A stretch of DNA of 64,000 nucleotides from DATAOG01 sp963840925 (GCA_963840925.1 CAWJAY010000055.1:147388-211387); one strand, 5' to 3'; numbered from the stretch's first letter, positions 35,521 to 43,923 are shown. Numbers and translations: made by a program. The notes: generated from the sequence alone by a model not told the origin.

Positions 35521-36873
35521 TTATACCTGCGCGCCCGGCCCCGCGCGACGCCTCTGGCGCTTGGGCACGAAGTCGATCACCAACGGCACGCCCTCGAGCC
35601 CGAAGCGCTCGCGGAGGCGGTTCTCGAGGTAATAGGCCCAGTCCCGCGTGATCAGCCGGCGGTCGTTCACCTGGACCGAGATCCGCGGCGGGCGGCGCCC
35701 GACCTGCGCGGCGTAGTAGAGCCGGAGCCGCCTGCCGCGCTTTTGCGGCGGCGGGCGCTGGGCGACGATGTCGCCGACGACGCGGTTCAGCTCCGGGGTC
35801 GGAATCCGCTCGGCCCGGCGGTCGGCGAGCGCCACCGCGCGCTCGAGCAGCTTCGGCACGCCTCGCCCGCTGGGCGCCGAGCAGGCGATCACCGGGGGCC
35901 GCTGGCGCACGTGACGGGCGATTCGCGCTTTCCCATCCTCCAGGTCGAAGCCGTCCTCGGCCTTCGCCGCCAGGTCCCACTTGTTCAGGGCGATCAAGGT
36001 CGCGCAGCCCGTCTTCATCGCCAGCGAGGCGATGCGCAGGTCCTCTGAGGTGATTCCCTCGGCCGCGTCGCAGACGACGATCGCGACGTCGGCGCGCTCG
36101 GCGGCCCGCTCGGAGCGCAGCTGCGCGTAGTAGTCGACCGAGCCGGGCACCTTGGTGCGCCGGCGGATCCCGGCGGTGTCGATCAGGGTCAGCGCCCGGC
36201 CGTCGAACTCGAGCGGGGTGTCGATCGCGTCGCGTGTGGTGCCCGCGAGCTCCGAGACGATCACCCGCTCGGTCCCGAGGAAGGCGTTGACGAGCGAGGA
36301 CTTGCCGACGTTGGGCCGGCCGATCACGGCGACGGCCACGCGCTCGGTCTCCGCGGGCAGGTCGCGCTCGGCCTCGCGCGCCAGGTCGGCGAGCCGGTCG
36401 AGCAGGTCGCCGGTGCCGCGCCCGTGGGTCGCCGAGACGGTGAGCGGGTCGCCGAGGCCGAGGGCGTAGAAGTCGGCCGCGAGCGGCTCCTCGGCGGCGG
36501 AGTCGGCCTTGTTGGCGACCACGATCACCGGGACGTCGGCGCGGCGCAGGAGCTCGGCCACCTCGGCATCACCCTGGCGCAGGCCGGCACGCGTGTCGAC
36601 GACCAGCGCCACCGCGTCCGCGTCCGCGATCGCCTCCCGGGCCTGGGCCTGGACCGCGCGCGAGAGCGAATCCCCCGCCGCGAGGTCGACGCCCCCGGTG
36701 TCGATGAGCTCGAACCGCAGGCCGTTCCACTCGGACTCGAGCACCTTGCGGTCGCGGGTGACACCCGCCTCCTTGTGGACGACCGCGTCGCGGCCGCCGC
36801 TGAGCCGGTTGGCGAGCGTGGACTTGCCGACGTTGGGAAAGCCGACGATCGCGATCCTCGGCAGCCGATCCAT
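35521..36873 (-). CDS. der: Ribosome-assembly GTPase Der (EngA)
   Basis: 450 residues with the tandem GTPase layout unique to Der. Domain 1 has GFPNVGKSTLANRL, DTGGVD and NKADS. Domain 2 has GRPNVGKSSLVNAF near residue 190, DTAGIRRR and NKWDL. A C-terminal KH-like domain (RRLRLYYAAQVGRRPP) follows. It acts in 50S ribosome maturation. Start chosen at MDRLPRIAIVG, 7 bases after the cmk stop, so cmk-der form one transcription unit as in many Gram-positive genomes. Confidence 0.95.
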   Translation of the reverse strand: MDRLPRIAIVGFPNVGKSTLANRLSGGRDAVVHKEAGVTRDRKVLESEWNGLRFELIDTGGVDLAAGDSLSRAVQAQAREAIADADAVALVVDTRAGLRQGDAEVAELLRRADVPVIVVANKADSAAEEPLAADFYALGLGDPLTVSATHGRGTGDLLDRLADLAREAERDLPAETERVAVAVIGRPNVGKSSLVNAFLGTERVIVSELAGTTRDAIDTPLEFDGRALTLIDTAGIRRRTKVPGSVDYYAQLRSERAAERADVAIVVCDAAEGITSEDLRIASLAMKTGCATLIALNKWDLAAKAEDGFDLEDGKARIARHVRQRPPVIACSAPSGRGVPKLLERAVALADRRAERIPTPELNRVVGDIVAQRPPPQKRGRRLRLYYAAQVGRRPPRISVQVNDRRLITRDWAYYLENRLRERFGLEGVPLVIDFVPKRQRRRAGPGAQV

Positions 36874-36880
36874 GTCGGCG

Positions 36881-37519
36881 TCAGGCGATCCTGCGCTCGC
36901 GCGCGAGCTCGACCACTCCCGCGATGACGTCGTCGACGGTGCGCCCGGTCGTGTCCACCTCGAACGCGTCGTCGGCAACCCGCAGCGCGCCGTGCTCGCG
37001 CTCTCGGTCCCTGGCGTCGCGCTCGGTCATGGCCGCGAGCACGTCGGCCACGGGCTCACCGGTCTCCGCGGCGCGGCGGCGACCCCGCTCCTCATCGGTT
37101 GCGGTGAGGAAGACCTTGAGCGGGGCGTCCGGGCTGACGACGGTGCCGATGTCGCGGCCCTCCGCGACGTAGCGGCCGGAGGCGATCATCTGCCGCTGCT
37201 GCTCGACCATCGCGGACCGCACCTCCGGGTGCACGGAGACGCGCGAGGCGGCGGCGGAGACCTCCGGCTCGCGGATCGCCTCGGTGACGTCCTCGCCGCC
37301 GACTAGCACCCGGCGACCGTCGAGCTCGATCTCGAGCCGGCGCGCGAGCTCGCCGAGCGCCGCGCCGTCGTCGAGGTCGACCGCGGCCCGCAGTGCGGCG
37401 AGCGCAACGCTGCGGTACATCGCGCCCGAATCCAGGTACGTGAAGCCGAGCGCGTCGGCGACGCCGCGCGCCACTGTGGACTTGCCGGCCCCGGCAGGAC
37501 CGTCGATTGCGATCACCAT
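36881..37519 (-). CDS. cmk: Cytidylate kinase
   Basis: 212 residues. P-loop IDGPAGAGKSTVARG at residue 4, LDSGAMYRSVALAAL, the CMP-binding insert with YVAEGRDIGTVV, and the LID region RGRRRAAETGEP. It phosphorylates CMP/dCMP. The ATG at 37519 follows closely on the divergent cupin promoter (25 bases between the two start codons). Directly upstream of der. Confidence 0.94.
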   Translation of the reverse strand: MVIAIDGPAGAGKSTVARGVADALGFTYLDSGAMYRSVALAALRAAVDLDDGAALGELARRLEIELDGRRVLVGGEDVTEAIREPEVSAAASRVSVHPEVRSAMVEQQRQMIASGRYVAEGRDIGTVVSPDAPLKVFLTATDEERGRRRAAETGEPVADVLAAMTERDARDREREHGALRVADDAFEVDTTGRTVDDVIAGVVELARERRIA

Positions 37520-37532
37520 GGCCCGCGGAATA

Positions 37533-37538
37533 TAGGCT
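37533..37538 (+). promoter_or_regulatory. -10 element TAGGCT, leaderless configuration
   Basis: TAGGCT followed by 6 bases and the cupin ATG at 37545. It lies in the 25-base space shared with the cmk start codon. Confidence 0.5.
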
Positions 37539-37544
37539 TGCGGC

Positions 37545-37880
37545 ATGCAGACCTGGGACATCTCCTCGCTCGGCGTGAGGCCCCACCAACCCGAGGTCCT
37601 CGCCTCCGACGAGGAGGGGCGCGTGATCGTGATCAACCTGCCCGCCGGCGAGCGCCTCCAGGAGCACCAGGTGCATGAGCGCGCCTGGCTCGTCGTCGCC
37701 GCCGGGGCGGTCGAGATCGACGACGCCGACGGGGACACCGTCAGCGGCGGCCCGGGCCTGCTCGCCGCGTTCGACCCGAACGAGCGCCACGAGGTGCGCG
37801 CGACCGAGGACACCAGGCTGCTGCTCCTGCTCTCACCGTGGCCGGGCGACGGCCACCCCTCGAACCGGGCGTCGATCTAG
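37545..37880 (+). CDS. Small cupin-domain protein
   Basis: 111 residues, one cupin barrel. Motif 1 is approximated by GERLQEHQVHERAWLVVAAG with His residues for a metal, and motif 2 by FDPNERHEVRATEDTRLLL with one His. No signal peptide. Such stand-alone cupins bind small ligands or metals and have no set role. It interrupts the minus-strand aroA/cmk string, and its stop overlaps the aroA stop by CTAG. Confidence 0.8.
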   Translation: MQTWDISSLGVRPHQPEVLASDEEGRVIVINLPAGERLQEHQVHERAWLVVAAGAVEIDDADGDTVSGGPGLLAAFDPNERHEVRATEDTRLLLLLSPWPGDGHPSNRASI

Positions 37881-39217
37881 TCAGCTCCGACGAGGCTCGC
37901 CAGGTCCGCCCCGAAGCCCGGGTAGCTGATCCGGGCGACGTCGAACCCGGCGACCTCGACCCCCTCGGCCGACGCCAGGCCGGCGATCGCGCCGAGCATC
38001 GCGAGGCGATGGTCGCCGACCGAGTCGAGCGTCCCGCCCCGCAGCCCGCCGCCTCCCGCCACCGCGAACCCGTCCTCGGTGGCCTCGATCTCGGCACCGA
38101 GCCCGCGCAGGCCGGACACGACCGACGCGATCCGATCCGATTCCTTGTGGCGCAGCTCGGCGGCGCCGGTGACGATCGTCTCGCCGTCGGCGAAGCATCC
38201 GGCGAGCGCCACGAGCGGGAGCTCGTCGATCGCCAGCGGCACCTCGCCGCCTCCGACCCTCGTCCCCTGGAGGGGCCCCGAGCGGGCGACGATGGTCGCC
38301 ACCGGCTCGTGCCCCGCCGCGGCGGTCTCGACGACCTCGAGCGCGGCGCCCATCCGGGTCAGGATCCCGAGCAGGCCAATCCTTCCGGGGTTGATCCCGA
38401 CGCCCTCCATCCGGACCTCGCTGCCGCGGCACAGCAGGGCGGCGACGATGAAGAACGCGGCGGAGGAGAAGTCGCCGGGAATCGGGATCTCGCCCGGCTC
38501 GAGCGCCCCGGTCGGCTCGACCGTGACCCGGCGAGCGGGCAGCTCCCCGTGGACCGTCACGGGTGTGCCGGCGTCGGAGCTGATCAGCTCGGCGCCGGCC
38601 GCCCGCAGCATGCGCTCGGTGTGGTCGCGGGTCGGGCGGCGCTCGATCACGCTGGTGGGCCCCCGGGCGAGCAGGCCGGCGAGCAACAGGCACGACTTCA
38701 CCTGCGCGCTGGCCACCGGCAAGCGGTACTCGACCCCGCGCAGCTCTGCGCCGCGGACGGTGAGCGGAGGCAGGCGGTCGTCGGTCGCGCTGACGTCGGC
38801 GCCCATCAGCCGCAGCGGCTCGACGATCCGGTCGACCGGCCGCTGGGCAATCGACTCGTCGCCCGCGAGGGTCCATTCGCCCTGCGGTTGACCGGCCAGC
38901 CAACCGGGAAGGATGCGCATCAGGGTGCCGGCGTTACCCACGTCGATGAGGGGGTGGGGTTGGGCGCCGCGCAGGCCGACGCCGCGGATCCGGAGGTCGA
39001 GCGACGTGGTTGATGCAGCCCCCTCACTGACGTTCGCCCCGAGCGCTCGCACCGCCGCGAGGGTCGACCGCGTGTCCGCCGCGTCGAGGTAGCCGCGAAC
39101 GCTCGTCTCCCCCGCGCCCATCGCCGCCACGATCGCGGCGCGGTGGGAGATCGACTTGTCGGGCGGCGGCGTCAGCCTGCCGCGCAGCGGGCCGCCGGGG
39201 GCGAAGCGCTCGCTCAT
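37877..39217 (-). CDS. aroA: 3-phosphoshikimate 1-carboxyvinyltransferase (EPSP synthase)
   Basis: 446 residues with two EPSP domains: PPDKSISHRAAI near residue 18 (Lys contacting PEP), GNAGTLMRILPGW near 93, ASAQVKSCLLLAG near 165, and DELPLVALAG with the catalytic Asp near 315, plus RHKESDRI. It joins PEP to shikimate 3-phosphate. The start overlaps the tyrA stop by four bases (ATGA), so translation is coupled within aroF-tyrA-aroA. Confidence 0.95.
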   Translation of the reverse strand: MSERFAPGGPLRGRLTPPPDKSISHRAAIVAAMGAGETSVRGYLDAADTRSTLAAVRALGANVSEGAASTTSLDLRIRGVGLRGAQPHPLIDVGNAGTLMRILPGWLAGQPQGEWTLAGDESIAQRPVDRIVEPLRLMGADVSATDDRLPPLTVRGAELRGVEYRLPVASAQVKSCLLLAGLLARGPTSVIERRPTRDHTERMLRAAGAELISSDAGTPVTVHGELPARRVTVEPTGALEPGEIPIPGDFSSAAFFIVAALLCRGSEVRMEGVGINPGRIGLLGILTRMGAALEVVETAAAGHEPVATIVARSGPLQGTRVGGGEVPLAIDELPLVALAGCFADGETIVTGAAELRHKESDRIASVVSGLRGLGAEIEATEDGFAVAGGGGLRGGTLDSVGDHRLAMLGAIAGLASAEGVEVAGFDVARISYPGFGADLASLVGAD

Positions 39218-40308
39218 CCGCCGCCGGCGACCATTGAGATCGAATGCCCGAGCCCGCGCACGACCTCGGCGGCGCGCGCGGCCTCGTCGGCGCCCGCGAC
39301 CCAGATCGAGATCGCGCCGGTGCGCATGTCGGGCGCCGGGTAGAGCGCCATGTCCTCGATGTTGACGCGGGCGCGGCCGAGCTCCAAGGCGATCTCGGCC
39401 ACGGTCCCGGGCCGGTTCTCCACGGCGATCCGCAGCTCGCAGAGATCGCCCCCGATCAGGTCGGACTCGAGCAGCCGTCGGCGGTCGCCCCCCGCCGCGT
39501 GATGCCACTCCGCGACCGCGGCCTGGTCGCCCGCGCGGATGAGCGCCGCCGCCTCGAGCAGGCGCTCGCCGACCGCGTCGATCGCGGCCGCGACCGCCTC
39601 GCGATTGGTGGCGAAGATGTCGCCCCAGATCGCCGGGTTGGCGCCGGCCACCCTGGTGGTGTCGCGAAAGCTGGTCCCCACCTCGGGCAGGCGCTCGGAT
39701 TCTTCCGACAGCGCCGCTGCCGCCTGCTGGACGAGCACGTTGGCGAGCACGTGCGGGAGGTGACTGACCGTCGCCATCAACCGGTCGTGGGTCTCGGGGT
39801 CGATCGCCTGCGGCCGCGCGCCGAGGTCCGCGACGGTGCGCTGCAGGCGGTCGTAGTGCAGCCCGCTCGACGACTCGGTGGGGGTCAGGTACCAGCGCGC
39901 GCCCTCGAGCAGCTCGGCGCGGGCGTTCTCGACCCCGGACGTCTCGGCGCCCGCGAGCGGGTGGCCGCCGATGAAGCGGGTGGCGTCGTCCCTCGCGGCG
40001 AGCGCGTCGGTGAGCGCGCGCTTGGTCGAGCCGACGTCGCTGACCACGGCCTCCTCCCCGCTCGCCGCCAGCGCCTCTGCCGCCAGCTCCGCCAACGCTC
40101 CGACCGGCGCCGCGCAGAAGACGACCTCGGCGTCGCCGACGGCCTCGGCGACCGAGCCGGCGGCGCGATCGAGCGCCCCGAGCTCGACCGCTCGCTCGAG
40201 CCTGGCCGAGTCCGGGTCGAACCCCGCCACCTCCGCGTCGAGCCGCCGCCTGGCGGCGAGGCCGATCGAGCCGCCGATCAGGCCGACGCCGAGGACCGCT
40301 ATGCGCAT
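39214..40308 (-). CDS. tyrA: Prephenate dehydrogenase with ACT domain
   Basis: 364 residues. Rossmann motif GVGLIGGSIGLA at residue 7, GGHPLAGAETSG near 115 (prephenate binding), the helical dimerisation region with HLPHVLANVLVQ, and a C-terminal ACT domain from about residue 290 (LRIAVENRPGTVAEIALEL), likely for tyrosine feedback. It oxidatively decarboxylates prephenate to hydroxyphenylpyruvate. Second gene of aroF-tyrA-aroA. Confidence 0.93.
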   Translation of the reverse strand: MRIAVLGVGLIGGSIGLAARRRLDAEVAGFDPDSARLERAVELGALDRAAGSVAEAVGDAEVVFCAAPVGALAELAAEALAASGEEAVVSDVGSTKRALTDALAARDDATRFIGGHPLAGAETSGVENARAELLEGARWYLTPTESSSGLHYDRLQRTVADLGARPQAIDPETHDRLMATVSHLPHVLANVLVQQAAAALSEESERLPEVGTSFRDTTRVAGANPAIWGDIFATNREAVAAAIDAVGERLLEAAALIRAGDQAAVAEWHHAAGGDRRRLLESDLIGGDLCELRIAVENRPGTVAEIALELGRARVNIEDMALYPAPDMRTGAISIWVAGADEAARAAEVVRGLGHSISMVAGGG

Positions 40309-40322
40309 CGTCAGACGGTCTG

Positions 40323-41348
40323 TCAGACGGTCTCTACCTGCTTGCCCGCAACCTCGGCCACCCGCCGGAGCTGCTCCGCGTAGTCGGCGAAGCGCTCCGT
40401 CGGCAGCGCCTGCGGACCGTCGCAGATCGCCTCCTCGGGCTCGTTGTGGACCTCGACGATGATCCCGTCGGCCCCGGCCGCGGCCGCGGCGAGCGACATC
40501 GGGCCCACCCAGTCGCGCCGCCCGGCGGCGTGGCTCGGGTCGACGACGATCGGCAGATGGGTGAGCTCGCGCAGCGCCGGCACCGCGAGCAGGTCGAGGG
40601 TGAACCGGTAGGTGGTCTCGAAGCTCCGGATCCCGCGCTCGCAGAGCATCACGTTCGTGTTGCCCTCCTTGAGCACGTACTCCGACGCCATGAGCAGCTC
40701 GTCGAGCGTCGCCGAGAGCCCGCGCTTGAGCAGCACCGGGGTGCCCGTGCGACCGACCTCCGCGAGCAGGGTGTAGTTCTGCATGTTGCGGGCGCCGATC
40801 TGGACCACGTCCGCGACCTCGATCACGTCCTCGACGTCGCGCACGTCCATCAGCTCGGTGACGATCGGGAGGCCGGTCTCCTCTTTGGCCTCCTGCAGCA
40901 GCCGCAGGCCCTCGACCCCGAGGCCCTGGAAGCTGTACGGGGACGTGCGGGGCTTGTACGCGCCGCCGCGCAGCATCGCCGCGCCCGCGTCGGCGACCAC
41001 GCGCGCCACCTCGAGCGTCTGCTCACGGCCCTCGACGGTGCACGGCCCGGCGATGAGGCCGAAGTGGTCGCCGCCGATGCGGCGCCCGTCGACCTCGATC
41101 ACGGTGCGCTCGCCCTTTCGGAACTGCGCCGACGCGAGCTTGTAGGGCTTCAGGATCGGGACCAGGTGGTCCACCCCAGCGGCGCCCTCGAGCCCCAGCG
41201 AGGCGACCCGGTCGCGGTCGCCGATCGCCCCGATCACGGTCAGCAGCTCCCCCTTGGAGAGGTGGGCGGTACACCCGACCTCCTCGATTCGAGCGACGAC
41301 GTGGGAGATCTGCTCCTCCGTCGCCCCCTCTTTCATCACGATCATCAT
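40323..41348 (-). CDS. aroF: 3-deoxy-7-phosphoheptulonate (DAHP) synthase, class I beta with regulatory domain
   Basis: 341 residues. The N-terminal ~75 residues (MMIVMKEGATEEQISHVV to KPYKLAS) are the ferredoxin-like domain of Thermotoga-type DAHP synthases, which mediates Tyr/Phe inhibition. The barrel follows with GPCTVEGREQ, RGGAYKPRTSPYSFQG, LLKRGLSAT and VDPSHAAGRRDWV. It condenses PEP and erythrose 4-phosphate, the first step of aromatic synthesis. An aromatic-rich leader ORF lies upstream (41479-41568). A 12-base tandem duplication carries a second stop just after the gene. Confidence 0.95.
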   Translation of the reverse strand: MMIVMKEGATEEQISHVVARIEEVGCTAHLSKGELLTVIGAIGDRDRVASLGLEGAAGVDHLVPILKPYKLASAQFRKGERTVIEVDGRRIGGDHFGLIAGPCTVEGREQTLEVARVVADAGAAMLRGGAYKPRTSPYSFQGLGVEGLRLLQEAKEETGLPIVTELMDVRDVEDVIEVADVVQIGARNMQNYTLLAEVGRTGTPVLLKRGLSATLDELLMASEYVLKEGNTNVMLCERGIRSFETTYRFTLDLLAVPALRELTHLPIVVDPSHAAGRRDWVGPMSLAAAAAGADGIIVEVHNEPEEAICDGPQALPTERFADYAEQLRRVAEVAGKQVETV

Positions 41349-41398
41349 TTGCTCGAAGCCTTTCAGTCTCTGTGTGGTTGCGCTAGCGGTCGAACGCT

Positions 41399-41479
41399 GA
41401 ACCCCATGGGGTTCGCTTCTGCGGCGTCCGGCGGTAGTTCTCCTGCTCGCTCACGGGCCTTTCGGCCGGGCCGGACGCC
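41399..41479 (-). promoter_or_regulatory. Candidate attenuator structures upstream of DAHP synthase
   Basis: Two structures lie between the leader-peptide stop and aroF. A perfect 10-bp long-range stem pairs 41470-41479 with 41423-41432 (ggcgtccggc / gccggacgcc in RNA sense) and encloses a small GGCC-GAAA-GGCC hairpin. A perfect 16-base palindrome gaaccccatggggttc is at 41399-41414. The 5' arm of the long stem overlaps the leader stop codon, so a ribosome at that stop would block it. There is no U tract, so whether the second hairpin terminates transcription or acts on translation is unclear. Confidence 0.5.
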
Positions 41480-41568
41480 TAGCTAAATCGGCGGTAATAG
41501 AAGGACCAGGCACGCGACTGCGGCCCCTTGGGGGCGCTCGAAAAAGCGGTCGTGCACGTGCGGTCCAT
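41479..41568 (-). CDS. Aromatic leader peptide of the DAHP synthase operon
   Basis: A 29-codon ORF reading MDRTCTTAFSS, then APKGPQSRA, then WSFYYRRFS and stop. Five of the last nine codons are aromatic (Trp, Phe, Tyr, Tyr, Phe), the end products of the pathway opened by the gene downstream. This is the hallmark of ribosome-mediated attenuation (as in trpL or pheL). A promoter with 17-bp spacing places the transcript start at the ATG itself, so the leader would be leaderless, as in several actinobacterial amino-acid operons. The stop overlaps a stem-loop arm. Confidence 0.65.
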   Translation of the reverse strand: MDRTCTTAFSSAPKGPQSRAWSFYYRRFS

Positions 41569-41574
41569 CGCGAT

Positions 41575-41603
41575 CTTGTACCACGGAGCGGGGGATTAGG
41601 CAA
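41575..41603 (-). promoter_or_regulatory. Promoter of the aromatic leader/DAHP synthase operon
   Basis: -35 TTGCCT (complement 41598-41603) and -10 TACAAG (41575-41580) with a 17-base spacer. The -10 ends 6 bases before the leader ATG. Confidence 0.55.
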
Positions 41604-41622
41604 ATCTCGGCGCCCGCGCGCC

Positions 41623-41628
41623 TAAGAT
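41623..41628 (+). promoter_or_regulatory. -10 element TAAGAT of the M15-like gene
   Basis: TAAGAT followed by 7 bases and the ATG at 41636; no Shine-Dalgarno is seen. Divergent from the DAHP synthase leader promoter 20 bases away. Confidence 0.45.
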
Positions 41629-41635
41629 CGAAACG

Positions 41636-42271
41636 ATGTTGGTGGCCGCCATCGCGACCCTCGCCGCCGCGCTTTCCGCGGGTGGCGAGCCCGCCTTCGA
41701 GGGTCGCTCGGAGCCGATCCGAGGCGCCGTCGAGGAGCGGATCGTCGGGAGCTCCTGGCACCGAGGCTGCCCGGTGCACCACTCGAAGCTGCGGCTGCTC
41801 GAGGTGTCGCACTGGGGGTTCGACGGCGAGGTTCACCGGGGCCGGCTCATCGTCCACGGCCGCCACGACCGGGCGATCCTGGGCGTCATGCAGCGGCTCT
41901 TCGAGCGCCGCTATCCGATCCGGCGCATGGAGCTGATCGACCGCTACGGGGCCGACGACCACCGCTCGATGGACGCCGACAACACCTCGGCGTTCAACTG
42001 CCGCTTCGTCGCCGGCACGAACCGTTGGTCGATGCACGCCTATGGCAAGGCGATCGACATCAACCCGATCGAGAACCCCTACGTCTCGGGCTCGCACGTC
42101 TCGCCGCCCGACGGCGAGCCGTTCGCCGACCGCTCGCGCAATGCCGAGGGGATGATCCACGCCGGCGACGCCGTTGTGAGGGCGTTCGCGCGCGGCGCGG
42201 GCTGGCGTTGGGGCGGCGCCTGGCCGGGCTCGACCAAGGACTACCAGCACTTCTCGAGCAACGGGCGCTAG
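41636..42271 (+). CDS. Exported M15-like D,D-/L,D-carboxypeptidase (VanY-type fold)
   Basis: 211 residues with a short signal peptide (MLVAAIATLAAALSAGG). The C-terminal ~130 residues follow the peptidase M15_4 layout: IRRMELIDRYGADD, FNCRFVAGTNRWS, metal-binding HAYGKAIDIN near residue 142, and the WRWGG...DYQHFS end, which supplies the last His. It should trim peptidoglycan stem peptides outside the membrane. Followed 4 bases later by a RimL-type gene, so likely co-transcribed. Confidence 0.85.
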   Translation: MLVAAIATLAAALSAGGEPAFEGRSEPIRGAVEERIVGSSWHRGCPVHHSKLRLLEVSHWGFDGEVHRGRLIVHGRHDRAILGVMQRLFERRYPIRRMELIDRYGADDHRSMDADNTSAFNCRFVAGTNRWSMHAYGKAIDINPIENPYVSGSHVSPPDGEPFADRSRNAEGMIHAGDAVVRAFARGAGWRWGGAWPGSTKDYQHFSSNGR

Positions 42272-42275
42272 CGGC

Positions 42276-42830
42276 ATGCCACGGTTCGAGCTCTCAGACG
42301 GCGTGCAGCTCCGGTCGCTGACCGAGGCCGACGTCAAGGAGCTGTACGCGCTGATCGAGGCGAACCGCTCGTACCTCGCCCCCTGGATGCCGTGGGCGGC
42401 GGGCCAGACGGTCGACGGGACCGCCGAGTTCGTGCGCAAGTCGATCAAGCAGGAGGCCGACGACGACGGCTTCCAGGTCGCGGTGATCGTGGACGGCGCG
42501 ATCGCGGGTGTGCTCGGACATGAGGTCGACCGCGAGAACCGCACGACGACGATCGGCTACTGGCTGGCCGAGGACCAGCAGGGCCGAGGGCTGATGACGG
42601 CAGCCGTGAAACGCCTCCTCGAGCACGCGTTCGACGAGCTGAGGCTCAACCGGGTCGGGATCGAGGTGGCCCCGAACAACCCCCGCAGCCGCGCGCTCGC
42701 CGAGCGCTTGGGTTTCCGCGAGGAAGGGGTCCTGCGCGAAGCGGAGCGGTTCGCCGACGACGACTACCGCGACCTCGTCCTCTATTCGATGCTCGCCTCG
42801 GAGTGGTCGCGAGGCGCCAACCGAGGCTAG
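42276..42830 (+). CDS. GNAT N-acetyltransferase, RimL/RimJ type
   Basis: 184 residues, single GNAT domain of the ribosomal-protein serine acetyltransferase branch: VQLRSLTEADVKELYALIE at the N terminus, the YLAPWMPWA segment typical of RimL, acetyl-CoA loop QQGRGLMTAAVKRLL and the ending NPRSRALAERLGFREEG. It acetylates an N-terminal Ser or an antibiotic-like amine; the target is not fixed. Its stop overlaps the hisC stop by CTAG. Confidence 0.85.
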   Translation: MPRFELSDGVQLRSLTEADVKELYALIEANRSYLAPWMPWAAGQTVDGTAEFVRKSIKQEADDDGFQVAVIVDGAIAGVLGHEVDRENRTTTIGYWLAEDQQGRGLMTAAVKRLLEHAFDELRLNRVGIEVAPNNPRSRALAERLGFREEGVLREAERFADDDYRDLVLYSMLASEWSRGANRG

Positions 42831-43918
42831 AGCGTCGGCTCGAGCGCGTCGAGGAAGCGCCGGTTGTGCTCCGGGGCGCCGTAGGTGACCCGGATGTGGC
42901 CGGGCCCGCCGAGCGGGGTGCCCGGACGCACGATGATGTCCCGCTCGGCCAGGGCGGCGACGATCTCCTCCTCGTCGCGGTCGCCGAGCGAGATCCACGA
43001 GAAGTTGGCGTGCGAGTCGGGAGTCTCGAGGCCGAGCTCCCGCACGGCCTCCTCGACCATGACGCGCTCGGCGATCGTGCGCTCGACGCGCCGCATGACG
43101 TCGTCGGAATGGCGGATCGCCTCCGCGGCGGCCGCCTGGGCGACCGCGTTGACGCTGAACGGCTGGCGCACCGCGTCCACCGCAGCGCGGAACGCGGGAG
43201 AGCAGAGCGCGTAGCCGACCCGCAGCCCGGCGAGCCCGTAGACCTTCGAGAACGTGCGCAGGAGGACGAGGTTGGGGAAGTCGCGCCGCAGGTCGACGGT
43301 CGCGTCGGGGTGGTCGTTCAGCTGGAACTCGATGTACGCCTCGTCGACGATCACGGTCACGTGGGCCGGGACCCGCTCCAGGAGCTCGGCGATCCGCGCG
43401 GCCGGCAGGTGCGTGCCCGTCGGGTTGTTGGGGTTGCAGATGACGAGCAGCTGCGTGGCCGCGGTGACCTCGGTCAGCATCGCGTCCAGCTCGTGGACGT
43501 CGCCGTCGTCGAGCGGGACGCGGATCTCGCGCGCCCCCGAGAGCGGCGCCATGTAGGGATAGATCGAGAACGACGGCCAGGCGTAGACGATCTCGGCGCC
43601 CGGCTCGGCGAGCGCCAGCGCCGCGGCGATCAGGATCTCGCAGGAGCCGTTGGCGACGGCGACCTGCGCGGAGTCGACCTCGTGGCGCTCCGCGATGCGG
43701 CGGCGCAGCAGGGTCGCGGCCGGATCGGGATAGCGGTTCGCGGCACTAGCGGCCCGCGCGATCGCCTCCGCGACCTGCGGGTGCGGGCCCCACGGAGACT
43801 CGTTCGACGCGAGCTGGGCGATCTCCGAGCCGGCGATCGCCTCGGGCGCCTTGCCCGCCGGCACCCCGGCGGTGTAGCCGGGGATCGCGGCGAGCTTCTG
43901 GGCGAAGGTGATGCTCAT
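42827..43918 (-). CDS. hisC: Histidinol-phosphate aminotransferase (or aromatic aminotransferase)
   Basis: 363 residues, fold type I PLP enzyme. ASNESPWGPHPQV near the N terminus, NGSCEILIAAAL, NPNNPTGTHL, and the PLP Lys in LRTFSKVYGLAGLRVGY. Similar enzymes in actinobacteria also transaminate hydroxyphenylpyruvate. Because it stands beside chorismate mutase and near tyrA, a role in Tyr/Phe synthesis is at least as likely as in His synthesis (inference). Confidence 0.88.
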   Translation of the reverse strand: MSITFAQKLAAIPGYTAGVPAGKAPEAIAGSEIAQLASNESPWGPHPQVAEAIARAASAANRYPDPAATLLRRRIAERHEVDSAQVAVANGSCEILIAAALALAEPGAEIVYAWPSFSIYPYMAPLSGAREIRVPLDDGDVHELDAMLTEVTAATQLLVICNPNNPTGTHLPAARIAELLERVPAHVTVIVDEAYIEFQLNDHPDATVDLRRDFPNLVLLRTFSKVYGLAGLRVGYALCSPAFRAAVDAVRQPFSVNAVAQAAAAEAIRHSDDVMRRVERTIAERVMVEEAVRELGLETPDSHANFSWISLGDRDEEEIVAALAERDIIVRPGTPLGGPGHIRVTYGAPEHNRRFLDALEPTL

Positions 43919-43923
43919 CCCGC

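Noticed and set aside
41399..41414. 16-base palindrome as a stand-alone repressor operator
   Set aside because: It lies within the transcribed leader downstream of the predicted start and next to the leader-peptide stem, so an RNA role is more likely; binding by a repressor is not excluded.
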